A stretch of DNA of 42,412 nt from Candidatus Omnitrophota bacterium (GTDB lineage: Bacteria > Omnitrophota > Gorgyraeia > JAFGHF01), in the NCBI GenBank assembly GCA_020341815.1, contig CP070837.1, positions 1,432,195 through 1,474,606 of the forward strand. The letters run 5' to 3'. Shown here one piece after another: positions 25,466 through 33,929 of this stretch. A program made the position numbers and the translations under genes. A model generated the notes under the pieces. It did no database searches. It was given only the letters and a program-made list of their open reading frames with translations, and was not told where the DNA came from. Numbering within the stretch: position 1 is the stretch's first letter; every line of letters starts with the position of its first letter.

Positions 25466-27298
25466 ATGGATAATAAATTCGGAAGCCTGATTCTGGTTAA
25501 AGACCGCTCGCAATTAAACGAAGCTTTTAAGCTGCATGAAGAGCTTTCTCAAGTCGGTAAAAATCCTTTAATTTTGACTGCATACGGTAAGGAAATTATC
25601 GATAAGAAGTATTCAGTCAGAGACTTAGATTATTATCAAAAAGTCAGCAAGCTCACTTATTCCTATATTGAACAGGAAAGATATAATTTATTTTATTCCT
25701 TGGCTGATCAGAAGCTTAATGAACACATGTCTCTTAACAGTCTAATAACTTATGAGGGAGTATCTTTATGGCAGTTATCTGCGCAGTATATATTTTCGGA
25801 GCTGGGAATTATCCTCTATAACATCAATATAATGGAAGCAATATTAGACTTTGAAAAACCAAAAGAAGTGCATATTATAAACGACTCAAGCAATTTGGAA
25901 AAAATAGTCAGATTACTCTGCCAGAAGAGGAAAATCCCCTCTTTTCTGCATAGAAAGACTCGCTATCGGATTCTATCGTTAAACAAGGCATCGGGGAGGA
26001 GTTTAATCTTTTTTAGAAAGATAAAAAGGACGTTATTAAGCGCGTATTTCCTTTTCATTAATTTAAAAAAATCCATAAGATTTAAAAATAGGGAATATAA
26101 GATTATATTTTTTACTCATCTTGAGAGGTTTTTTGATTCGATGCTTCCGGTGGCGCTTAAGTATAATGACAACGAGCGGTTGGTAATCAATACTTATCAA
26201 TCGGGATGTTCCAAGAAAATGAACAAAAATAGACTTTCTTTTATGGATTTTTATGGGTACAGCCTGTACAATCCATTCGCTGTAAAAACTAAGAACTTCC
26301 TAAAAAAAACCAGATCCGCAATTCTTAATAACAGTTCATTTTTTTCTAAAATATTATATAAAGGATTGCCCCTCGGTTCTTTATTAACAGATATGTTCGA
26401 AAAAACAATTTATGAAATATTTCCGGAAAAAATAAGAGAGATAGATATTACAAGAAAAATCATTTTATCCCATAGGCCGAAAGTAATTGTAGTAAATCAT
26501 TCTTTCGAGCTCATTTTAATTGCAAAAAGTTTATCTATAACGATTGTAGCTATACAAGCCGGCCATCCCGATGAATTTATTCTTTATGGCCCTGTTGATG
26601 TAGATGCTATTACAGTCGAAGGCAATTATTGGAAAGAGTATTTGTTGTCCAAGAAAGCCATTGCTCCGGATAAGCTCTGGGTTGCCGGGCTGCCTAAATT
26701 CGATTTTAAAAGATATGACGATTTAGCGCTTATGCGCGATAAATCAAAAAAGATAGTTGTTTTTGCCAGTGATTATGCTACGGCGGCCCTGGGTATGTTA
26801 GAATCTGAAAGGATTGCACAGATTTATGCGCTGTGTAATGCGATGAAAAATATAAAAGACGCACATTTAATCATAAAGTTACACCCGTATGAAAAGGACT
26901 CAAATACTTATAGAAAAATAGCCAGAGAAACAGGCCTCTCAAGCTTTACTATCGTCAGGAATATAGATACATTAAAACTGTTAAATATTTGCGATTTACT
27001 TATAACCCATTTTTCCCATGTTGCTTATACAGCGGTTTTAATGGGTAAAAATGTCATAGTCTCTTCCTATAGCTCTGATTTCTTTCCTGCCGATAGCTGG
27101 GATTTTAAAAGATACGGCGTTGTCATAGCCGTTAACGATCTTAAAGAATTAGAAAATCATATACGCAATGCACTATTTGATTCAGAGATAAAATCCAGAC
27201 TTAAAATAAATAGTGAAAGATATATCTTCGATCATGCTTATAAGATAGATGGTAAGGCAACAAAGAGAGTTAAGGATGTTATCGATCAATTTATATAA
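25466..27298 (+). CDS. Putative GT-B fold glycosyltransferase, possibly for pseudaminic acid
   Basis: I start at the ATG at 25466, five bases after pseI; an in-frame ATG at 25415 would read through the hairpin and add 17 low-complexity residues. The 610-residue protein shows no signal peptide. Its C-terminal third resembles GT-B transferases of the CDP-glycerol glycerophosphotransferase/capsule type. VIKLHPYEKD is followed by NICDLLITHFSHVAYTAVL and a late helix, the nucleotide-binding half of that fold. The N-terminal half is unlike anything I recognise. Being directly behind pseI, it is a candidate to use CMP-pseudaminic acid. It is clearly more AT-rich than the pse genes, so it may have a separate origin. 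Confidence 0.65.
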   Translation: MDNKFGSLILVKDRSQLNEAFKLHEELSQVGKNPLILTAYGKEIIDKKYSVRDLDYYQKVSKLTYSYIEQERYNLFYSLADQKLNEHMSLNSLITYEGVSLWQLSAQYIFSELGIILYNINIMEAILDFEKPKEVHIINDSSNLEKIVRLLCQKRKIPSFLHRKTRYRILSLNKASGRSLIFFRKIKRTLLSAYFLFINLKKSIRFKNREYKIIFFTHLERFFDSMLPVALKYNDNERLVINTYQSGCSKKMNKNRLSFMDFYGYSLYNPFAVKTKNFLKKTRSAILNNSSFFSKILYKGLPLGSLLTDMFEKTIYEIFPEKIREIDITRKIILSHRPKVIVVNHSFELILIAKSLSITIVAIQAGHPDEFILYGPVDVDAITVEGNYWKEYLLSKKAIAPDKLWVAGLPKFDFKRYDDLALMRDKSKKIVVFASDYATAALGMLESERIAQIYALCNAMKNIKDAHLIIKLHPYEKDSNTYRKIARETGLSSFTIVRNIDTLKLLNICDLLITHFSHVAYTAVLMGKNVIVSSYSSDFFPADSWDFKRYGVVIAVNDLKELENHIRNALFDSEIKSRLKINSERYIFDHAYKIDGKATKRVKDVIDQFI

Positions 27299-27358
27299 TA
27301 TCGGCAATGCGATTAATAAAGATAATTTTATTTTATATTAAAATAGGATAATAAGACT

Positions 27359-28831
27359 ATGAGTAAAAAAATATTGTTATTAAAAATCGAGAATAAATTT
27401 GTTTACAATCCTTTAGGATTGCTCTATGTCGGTTCTTACTTAAAAAACAACGGTTACGATGTAGAGTTAGAGATAGTCCCTTTAAAATCTTTTACGGAAG
27501 ATTCTTTTGTGGAACGCAAGGCAAAAAAGATAGCGGAAGGAAACTATCTTTTTGTCGGTTTTTCGGTTTTAACAGGCCCGCAAACAAAATTCTCGGCAAT
27601 TTTATCGAAAAAGATAAAAGAGTTTGATAATAAACTCCCGATTGTTTGGGGCGGAGTTCACCCTTCCCTTGTACGTGAACAGACGCTAAAAGAGCCGTAT
27701 GTAGATATTATTGTGATGGGGGAGGGCGAAAAGACCGCCCTGGAGCTTGCCAGTGCTTTATTATCGCAGGATAGAGACCTTAGCTTAGTCCGGGGTATAG
27801 GTTATAAAAAGACCGGTGAGCTTATCTTCAATCAGGGGCGGGAACTTATTAAGGATTTAGACGAAATTCAGCTGGATTGGTCGCTCGTAGATATGAAAAA
27901 GTGTTTGCTGGATGTTCCCGGGAAGAACGTAAAGGATTTCTCATATATAACATCAAGAGGATGCCCTCATTTTTGTTCTTTTTGTTATAATAAAACTTTC
28001 CATAAAAGAAAATGGCGGACTCATTCTTTGGAGAGAATCATATCCGATATAAAGCAGCTTAAGAAAAATTATGGGATGAAGACCGTTTCATTTCTTGATG
28101 ACCATTTTTTCGTAAATAAGAACAGGTCTTTCGAAATACTTTCCAGATTAAAGGATATAGATGTTAACTGTACGGGATTTCTTCTCAGAATCGATGAAAT
28201 TACCGAAGATTCGGTAAAAAGGCTTTATGATTTGGGAGTGAAAAGCCTTTTTATAGGCATAGAGTCGGGCAATGATAGAATCCTTTCTCTTATGAATAAA
28301 AATACAAATAAAAAGATGATATTAGAGAAATTTTCCATCCTTTCACAGTATAAAGATATAGCAATAGGGGCCAACAAGATAATAGGATATCCAACCGAGA
28401 CAATGGAAGAAATAGAAGATAGTTTGGACTTAAGTATAAAATTATCCGAACTTATTCCGGGAATAGTCGTGACATACAATACATTTTTACCTTATCCCGG
28501 GACAGAGGCATATCAGCTTGCTCTGCAGGAAGGTTTCAGGCCGCCCCTTACGACGGAAGATTATGAAATCTATGATACATTTGGAGGTTCGATGCCTATC
28601 TCATGGTTACCATGGCAGAACAAAAATACACGCGAGCTCTTTTTCAGGATAGATAAATATGCAAAACTTTTGACACGCTCAAAGAGTACCTCCGCCTTAA
28701 GGACTTTAGGAAAGAACCTTTTTCATAATATGGCAAAATTCAGGCTTAAACACAGATTCTTTGCGTTTCCATTCGAGATATTTGTTTTATTCAGATTCAA
28801 CAGATACTATAACCCGGATTGTAAAATTTAA
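27359..28831 (+). CDS. B12-binding domain radical SAM protein (fifth)
   Basis: The 490-residue protein has the cobalamin-binding domain (GGVHPSLVREQ and MGEGE) and the cluster Cys C202, C206 and C209 in CPHFCSFC. DDHFFVNKNR and GIESGNDRI follow in the barrel. A basic C-terminal 90 residues extends past it. A 60-base gap before it, AT-rich, is one of the larger ones in the window. It sits between a putative glycosyltransferase and the flippase, so its substrate could be a lipid-linked sugar as easily as a nucleotide sugar. No closer assignment is possible. Confidence 0.9.
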   Translation: MSKKILLLKIENKFVYNPLGLLYVGSYLKNNGYDVELEIVPLKSFTEDSFVERKAKKIAEGNYLFVGFSVLTGPQTKFSAILSKKIKEFDNKLPIVWGGVHPSLVREQTLKEPYVDIIVMGEGEKTALELASALLSQDRDLSLVRGIGYKKTGELIFNQGRELIKDLDEIQLDWSLVDMKKCLLDVPGKNVKDFSYITSRGCPHFCSFCYNKTFHKRKWRTHSLERIISDIKQLKKNYGMKTVSFLDDHFFVNKNRSFEILSRLKDIDVNCTGFLLRIDEITEDSVKRLYDLGVKSLFIGIESGNDRILSLMNKNTNKKMILEKFSILSQYKDIAIGANKIIGYPTETMEEIEDSLDLSIKLSELIPGIVVTYNTFLPYPGTEAYQLALQEGFRPPLTTEDYEIYDTFGGSMPISWLPWQNKNTRELFFRIDKYAKLLTRSKSTSALRTLGKNLFHNMAKFRLKHRFFAFPFEIFVLFRFNRYYNPDCKI

Positions 28832-28834
28832 CCT

Positions 28835-30310
28835 ATGAAGCTTTATAATGTTTTAAAAAACTCTTCGTTTTATACTTTTGCAACTGCCTTGCAGGGAATG
28901 GTAAGCTTCTTTTTATTGCCTATTTATACAAGGTATCTCAGCCCTAAGGATTATGCCATTCTGGCTCTGGTAACATCTTTTGTGGGTATAATTTCATCGA
29001 TAATAACATTCCAAATCCATACCGGGATTCCTCGTTTTGTAAATAAGTTTTTCAAAGATACAGACAGGGCAAAGATATATTTCAGTAATATCTTTATTTT
29101 GCTTTTTGCTGTTTTACTTTTTGGCTGTATTGTGATTAATATTTTCGGAGAAAGAATTATAAAGATTTTGTTTTCGGATAAAAACGGCATTGCCTATTCG
29201 CCATTTTTTCTAATCGCAACCTGGACTTTATTGCCGACTTTGTTAATCGGCTGCGGAATGACATTGCTTCAGACATTAGAAAAAGGAAGTAAGTTTTTCC
29301 TGGTAACTCTGATTCAGGTTGTTGCCAATGTTAGCTTCGGTTTATTCTTCGTAGTTTTCTTAAAAACAGGTCCGATTGGCGTTTTGTGGGCTCAGCTTAT
29401 AAGTGCTGCCTGCGGGTTAATCTTTATTACCTGGATGATACGCGATTGGCTGGGATTTATGTTACCAAAGTTCTCAAAGGACATAAGCAATTCTCTGCGG
29501 TATAGTTTACCGATAATTCCCCATATATTAAGTATATATATTTATATGTATTCAGACAGATTAATCTTGCAGCGATTTGTGCCGCTTTCAGAAATTGGAA
29601 TTTATTCTATAGCAGATACCTTTGCCTGCATTTTGTTGATTATAGTTAACGCTACAACCACCGCATACAATTTTCGTTTTTTAAGAATTGGCGTAGAAGA
29701 TAGGTCTAAAGCCCAGGAAGAAAGAAGAAAGTTTATAGAGATATGGTGGTTTGGAATTATGGTTATTTTTATGGGGTATCTTCTTTTGTCAAATTATGTT
29801 GTAAAGCTTATGACTCAACCTTCATTTTATCCTTCCATTGCGCTTATTCCGATTCTTGCCATTGCCTATATTTTTAGAGGATTGTATTGTTTTGGCGCAA
29901 ACAATCTCTTTTTCCTTGAAAAAACTAAATTTATTCCCGTTATTACGATTACGGCTGCCATAATAAATGTCGTGCTTAATCTGATTTTTATACCGAAATT
30001 CGGCATTTTTGCCGCAGCATGGACTACCGTAGTTTCTTATTTCATTACATTTCTTTTAGCGTATATTTTTTCCCAAAAATATCTCCCGGGCACTTACCCA
30101 TGGAAAAATATACTAAAAGTAATTTCTTTAGCTTTATTAGTATATATGGGCGCAAAAATTTTTGATAGAATGATACCTTTGGGTGCTTTATACAAATTTT
30201 CTTTCAATATTATGATGGTGATGTTGTTTGGCGCGCTCACGGCATTTACTTTGTATCGCGAATATTCTATTAAGGCCGTAAGAGTCGTTGTGAATTTCTT
30301 TAAGGCTTAG
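28835..30310 (+). CDS. Wzx-type oligosaccharide flippase
   Basis: The 491-residue protein has about 12-14 hydrophobic helices through its length and the polysaccharide-transporter pattern (LPIYTRYLSPKDYAILALV near the start). It belongs to the MATE-like MOP superfamily of Wzx flippases, which move undecaprenyl-diphosphate-linked repeat units from the inner to the outer face of the cytoplasmic membrane. It is the only export component I can see, implying Wzy-type assembly. No Wzz chain-length regulator, ligase or ABC transporter is in the window. It follows the fifth radical SAM gene by three bases. Confidence 0.88.
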   Translation: MKLYNVLKNSSFYTFATALQGMVSFFLLPIYTRYLSPKDYAILALVTSFVGIISSIITFQIHTGIPRFVNKFFKDTDRAKIYFSNIFILLFAVLLFGCIVINIFGERIIKILFSDKNGIAYSPFFLIATWTLLPTLLIGCGMTLLQTLEKGSKFFLVTLIQVVANVSFGLFFVVFLKTGPIGVLWAQLISAACGLIFITWMIRDWLGFMLPKFSKDISNSLRYSLPIIPHILSIYIYMYSDRLILQRFVPLSEIGIYSIADTFACILLIIVNATTTAYNFRFLRIGVEDRSKAQEERRKFIEIWWFGIMVIFMGYLLLSNYVVKLMTQPSFYPSIALIPILAIAYIFRGLYCFGANNLFFLEKTKFIPVITITAAIINVVLNLIFIPKFGIFAAAWTTVVSYFITFLLAYIFSQKYLPGTYPWKNILKVISLALLVYMGAKIFDRMIPLGALYKFSFNIMMVMLFGALTAFTLYREYSIKAVRVVVNFFKA

Positions 30311-30323
30311 TCAATATAAGAAA

Positions 30324-32363
30324 ATGACCAAAATATTATATTTATACGAAACTCTCAATTTAGGCGGGGCGGAACAGCTGTTTTTGACAACGTTAAAGCG
30401 CTTAGACCGGACAAGATTCCATCCCGTTGTCTGTTGTATTGGACAGAAAGGCGAAATCGGCAAAGAAATAGAAGAAATGGGAATTACCGTCAAATCCTTA
30501 AATAAGAAGACATATTTACGGGGCATACCGGTTATTTACGATTTAATACGTATTTTTAGGGAAGAAAAGCCCCACATTGTGCATACCCATCTTTTCTTCG
30601 CCAATATTTACGGAAGGATAGCCTCTAAGATAGCGGGAATAAAGACTATAATTACAACCCTGCATAACCCCGATTATACATATGAAGATAACGGCAGATG
30701 GACCTTTAAAATACGTAAAATCATAGATAAATACTCGGGCAAAATATGCAATACGGCTTTTATCGCCGTATCGGACTATGTTAAGCAGGATTTCGAAAAA
30801 CAGCTTGGTTTTAGAAATATAAAGGTTCTTCATAACTGTATAGACAGCTCGCGATTCAAAAAGCCCGATACAGGCATGGTCAGGGAAAAAAGGAATGTCC
30901 TGGGGCTGGAAAACGACGATATCGTTATTTTAAATACCGGCAGACTCCATCCTCAAAAGGGGCAAATATATCTTATAGAGGCGTTTAATTTAATTCGCAA
31001 AGATAATCAGCGATATAAACTGCTTATAATCGGCAAGGGGACTATAGAGGCCGAATTGAAGAAAAAAGTAAATGATTTAGGCCTTGGGGATAGCGTCATA
31101 TTCTTAAAAGACAGGAAAGACGTTCCGGAGATAATGAGCGCCTGTGACATTTTTGTCTTTCCCTCGCTATATGAGGGCTTTGGCATAGCGCTGGTGGAAG
31201 CTATGGCCAGCAGCATGCCTGTCGTCGCATCAGACATCGCTCCCTTAAGAGAAATTGCAAGGAATAATACGGAGGCAATTCTGGTAGAAAAAGAGAATCA
31301 TAGAATGTTGGCGCAGGCTATCTCCGAACTAATGGCGAATAAGGAAAAGAGAGCTTATTTAGGTGAAAATGCAAGAAAAAGGGCAATAGCGGCATTTGAC
31401 GCAAGCATTCATGTGAGAAATCTGGAGAATATTTATCAGGAATTGATCCATGATAGATGCATTGTTTGCGATGGAAGAGCTTTTGCGCATACAATATATG
31501 GTGGTTATCGTTACGAGAATAGAATATATAGTATAGTTAAATGTTCCGGATGCGGATTTATGTTTTTAAACCCTCTTCCGACTAAGGAGACCCTGGATAA
31601 CATATATAAAGGAGACGATTACTTCGATAATTATTATGCCACGGCATCCGGGATAAAGAGTTACACAGAGGCTATGGCAGATTCTGCCGGTTGCGATAAA
31701 GATGTGATCGGAATTATAAAAAAATATAAGGAATCGGGAAGGCTCTTGGATGTAGGTTGCGCCGGAGGGCATTTTTTAACAAATGCCAGAAGTTCGGGAT
31801 TTGAAGTGTCTGGAGTGGAGCCAAATCAAAAAATGGCCGAATATGCCAGAGATGCTCTTAGATTAAATGTCGTTTGCGGAACCCTGGAAGACATAAAATT
31901 TGATGAGAATTGCTTTGATGTAATTCACGCAGGCGATGTTTTGGAACACATTCCCGCTCTTAAGAAAAATATAGAAATCATAAAAGGATTGCTGGCAGAT
32001 GAGGGAATATTGATAGTAAATCAACCGTTAATGTATAATAAATCACTCTTTAATCTATTTCTGAAAACAAATATGCTGCTTAAGAAAAATAGATATAGCC
32101 TGAATCCCCCCTCGCATTTATGGGAATTTAATTCAATTACTCTAAAAACATTTTTGAAAAATATGGGTTTTGAGATTGTTTATTATAGAATATCGGAAGC
32201 CAGGGCAAAACCTTTGGCTATATATGAAAAACCTACGATAAGAAATACGCTTGGATATCATATGAAGAATTTATCCAGCGTTATTTCGAATAGCCCCGCA
32301 CTGGAAAGATTTAAGATCGGAGACAGGGCTATTGTGGTTTGCAGAAAGAGATGCCAGATTTAA
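30324..32363 (+). CDS. Fusion: GT4 glycosyltransferase plus SAM methyltransferase
   Basis: The 679-residue protein has two clear halves. Residues 1 to about 370 are a GT-B family 4 glycosyltransferase: LNLGGAEQLF near the start and the EX7E motif from E284 to E292 in YEGFGIALVEAM. From about residue 379 comes a zinc-ribbon-like pair, C379/C382 and C407/C410. A class I methyltransferase follows with motif I LLDVGCAGG near 474-482 and GDVLEHI, a type often acting on sugars in glycan clusters. The chain could transfer a sugar and then methylate the product, perhaps capping it. There is no stop or frameshift between halves. Which sugar is used is unknown. Confidence 0.88.
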   Translation: MTKILYLYETLNLGGAEQLFLTTLKRLDRTRFHPVVCCIGQKGEIGKEIEEMGITVKSLNKKTYLRGIPVIYDLIRIFREEKPHIVHTHLFFANIYGRIASKIAGIKTIITTLHNPDYTYEDNGRWTFKIRKIIDKYSGKICNTAFIAVSDYVKQDFEKQLGFRNIKVLHNCIDSSRFKKPDTGMVREKRNVLGLENDDIVILNTGRLHPQKGQIYLIEAFNLIRKDNQRYKLLIIGKGTIEAELKKKVNDLGLGDSVIFLKDRKDVPEIMSACDIFVFPSLYEGFGIALVEAMASSMPVVASDIAPLREIARNNTEAILVEKENHRMLAQAISELMANKEKRAYLGENARKRAIAAFDASIHVRNLENIYQELIHDRCIVCDGRAFAHTIYGGYRYENRIYSIVKCSGCGFMFLNPLPTKETLDNIYKGDDYFDNYYATASGIKSYTEAMADSAGCDKDVIGIIKKYKESGRLLDVGCAGGHFLTNARSSGFEVSGVEPNQKMAEYARDALRLNVVCGTLEDIKFDENCFDVIHAGDVLEHIPALKKNIEIIKGLLADEGILIVNQPLMYNKSLFNLFLKTNMLLKKNRYSLNPPSHLWEFNSITLKTFLKNMGFEIVYYRISEARAKPLAIYEKPTIRNTLGYHMKNLSSVISNSPALERFKIGDRAIVVCRKRCQI

Positions 32364-32379
32364 ATAAAAGGAGAAACCA

Positions 32380-33153
32380 ATGAAAGTAGTTATCCTTGCA
32401 GGAGGCGTCGGTTCAAGATTAAGCGAAGAGACAGATTCTAAACCTAAACCCATGGTCGAAATAGGCGGCAAGCCTATATTATGGCATATTATGAAAATTT
32501 ATTCCCATTTTGGGTTAAATGATTTTATTATTTGTCTCGGGTATAAAGGGTATATGATTAAAGAGTATTTCGCGAATTATTGGCTGCATATGAGCGATGT
32601 CACATTTGATATGAAAAACAACAAAAGCGAAATTCTTCAGAATTATGCAGAACCCTGGAAGATAACATTAGTGGGCACGGGGCATGATACAATGACGGGA
32701 GGAAGGATTAAAAGAATTAAGCCGTATATCGGTAATGAAACGTTTATGCTGACATATGGAGACGGTCTGGGGGACATAAATTTAAAAGAACTTTTGGAAT
32801 TTCATAAAAGCCAGGGCAAATATGCTACTATTACATCGGTTCAGCCTCCCGGGAGATTCGGCGCATTAAAAATAGACGACAAAGATAATGTTATTCGCTT
32901 TTTAGAGAAACCCAAAGGCGACGAATCGTGGATCAATGGAGGTTTTTTTGTTCTTGAGCCGGAAATTTTTGATTATATAGACGGAGACGATACGCTTTGG
33001 GAGAGAGAGCCTCTTGTTAACCTAACAAAAAGCGGCCAATTAGTAGCATATAGGCATTTTGGCTTTTGGAAGGCCGTAGATACTTTAAGAGATAGAAGAG
33101 AATTTGAATCTTTATGGCATTCGCAAAATGCACTATGGAAGATATGGGATTAA
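32380..33153 (+). CDS. rfbF: Glucose-1-phosphate cytidylyltransferase
   Basis: The 257-residue enzyme has the RfbF/DdhA pattern: LAGGVGSRLSEETDSKPKPM, then WHIMKIYSHFGLNDFIICLGYKG and YFANYWLHMSDVTFDM. Length equals that of known CTP:glucose-1-phosphate cytidylyltransferases. It makes CDP-glucose in the cytoplasm, the entry to 3,6-dideoxyhexoses. Its partners rfbG and rfbH follow at 36322 and 37428, separated by a glycosyltransferase, a radical SAM gene and an SDR. A clear AAAGGAG site precedes the ATG. Confidence 0.94.
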   Translation: MKVVILAGGVGSRLSEETDSKPKPMVEIGGKPILWHIMKIYSHFGLNDFIICLGYKGYMIKEYFANYWLHMSDVTFDMKNNKSEILQNYAEPWKITLVGTGHDTMTGGRIKRIKPYIGNETFMLTYGDGLGDINLKELLEFHKSQGKYATITSVQPPGRFGALKIDDKDNVIRFLEKPKGDESWINGGFFVLEPEIFDYIDGDDTLWEREPLVNLTKSGQLVAYRHFGFWKAVDTLRDRREFESLWHSQNALWKIWD

Positions 33154-33185
33154 ATATTTATTTTGAATATTCAGGAAATTAATTT

Positions 33186-33926
33186 ATGAAAGTATTAATT
33201 TATATGCCTACATACAATACATCAAAAACATTAGTTCAGACTATTTCAAAAATTCCGAAAAATCTGGATTGCGAATATATTGTAGTCGATAACGGCAGCA
33301 AAGACAATTCCGTCCAGCTAGCTAAGTCTTTGGGCTTAAGAGTGATAAGGCATTATCACAATCGCGGATATGGAGGGTCTCAGAAGACAGCTTATATATA
33401 CGCAATTGGCAGTAAGGCAGATGTAGTTGTAATGCTTCATTCCGACGACCAATATGATCCGACCTTACTTAATCAGATCCTAAAACCGATTAAAGACGAT
33501 GAAGCCGATGTTGTATTCGGATCAAGAATTTTAGGAGCAAAAGCTCTGGAAGGCGGTATGCCCAGGTATAAATATGTTTCAAATCGTTTCCTCACCCGGC
33601 TTGAAAATTCAGCTTTAGGCACAAACATTTCTGAATTTCATTCCGGATACAGGGCATTTAGAATAAAAGCGCTGGAGAAGATACCTTTTCTTTTCAATTC
33701 AGATAGTTGGTTATTCGACTCTGAAATTATATTTCAGCTTGTCCTGGCCAGGTTAAGAATAAAAGAGATTTCAATCCCTACAAAATATCATGCTACGGCA
33801 TCTTCTATTCCGTTCTTCGAATCCATTATCTATGGGCTTGGAGTTCTTAAGTTGATTATACGCTTTTACCTGTATCGTTTAGGGATACTGAAGTCAAAAC
33901 AATTTATATTTTCCGCGAGGGGCTGA
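33186..33926 (+). CDS. Family 2 glycosyltransferase (DPM1-like)
   Basis: The 246-residue GT-A protein begins MKVLIYMPTYNTSK. It has VVDNGSKDNS for the nucleotide and HSDDQYDP as the DxD-type metal site, followed by FGSRILG. This arrangement is the dolichyl-phosphate-mannose synthase-like branch. Hydrophobic residues near the C-terminus may tether it to the membrane. It could make a polyprenyl-phosphate sugar for the GT-C enzymes or add a sugar to the repeat unit. It stands four bases before a radical SAM gene, inside the dideoxyhexose block. Confidence 0.88.
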   Translation: MKVLIYMPTYNTSKTLVQTISKIPKNLDCEYIVVDNGSKDNSVQLAKSLGLRVIRHYHNRGYGGSQKTAYIYAIGSKADVVVMLHSDDQYDPTLLNQILKPIKDDEADVVFGSRILGAKALEGGMPRYKYVSNRFLTRLENSALGTNISEFHSGYRAFRIKALEKIPFLFNSDSWLFDSEIIFQLVLARLRIKEISIPTKYHATASSIPFFESIIYGLGVLKLIIRFYLYRLGILKSKQFIFSARG

Positions 33927-33929
33927 TTT

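Noticed and set aside
27299-27358. Promoter or terminator in the AT-rich 60-base gap
   Set aside because: There is an A/T-only short stem and no clear -35/-10 pair or GC stem with a U-run, so I cannot support either.
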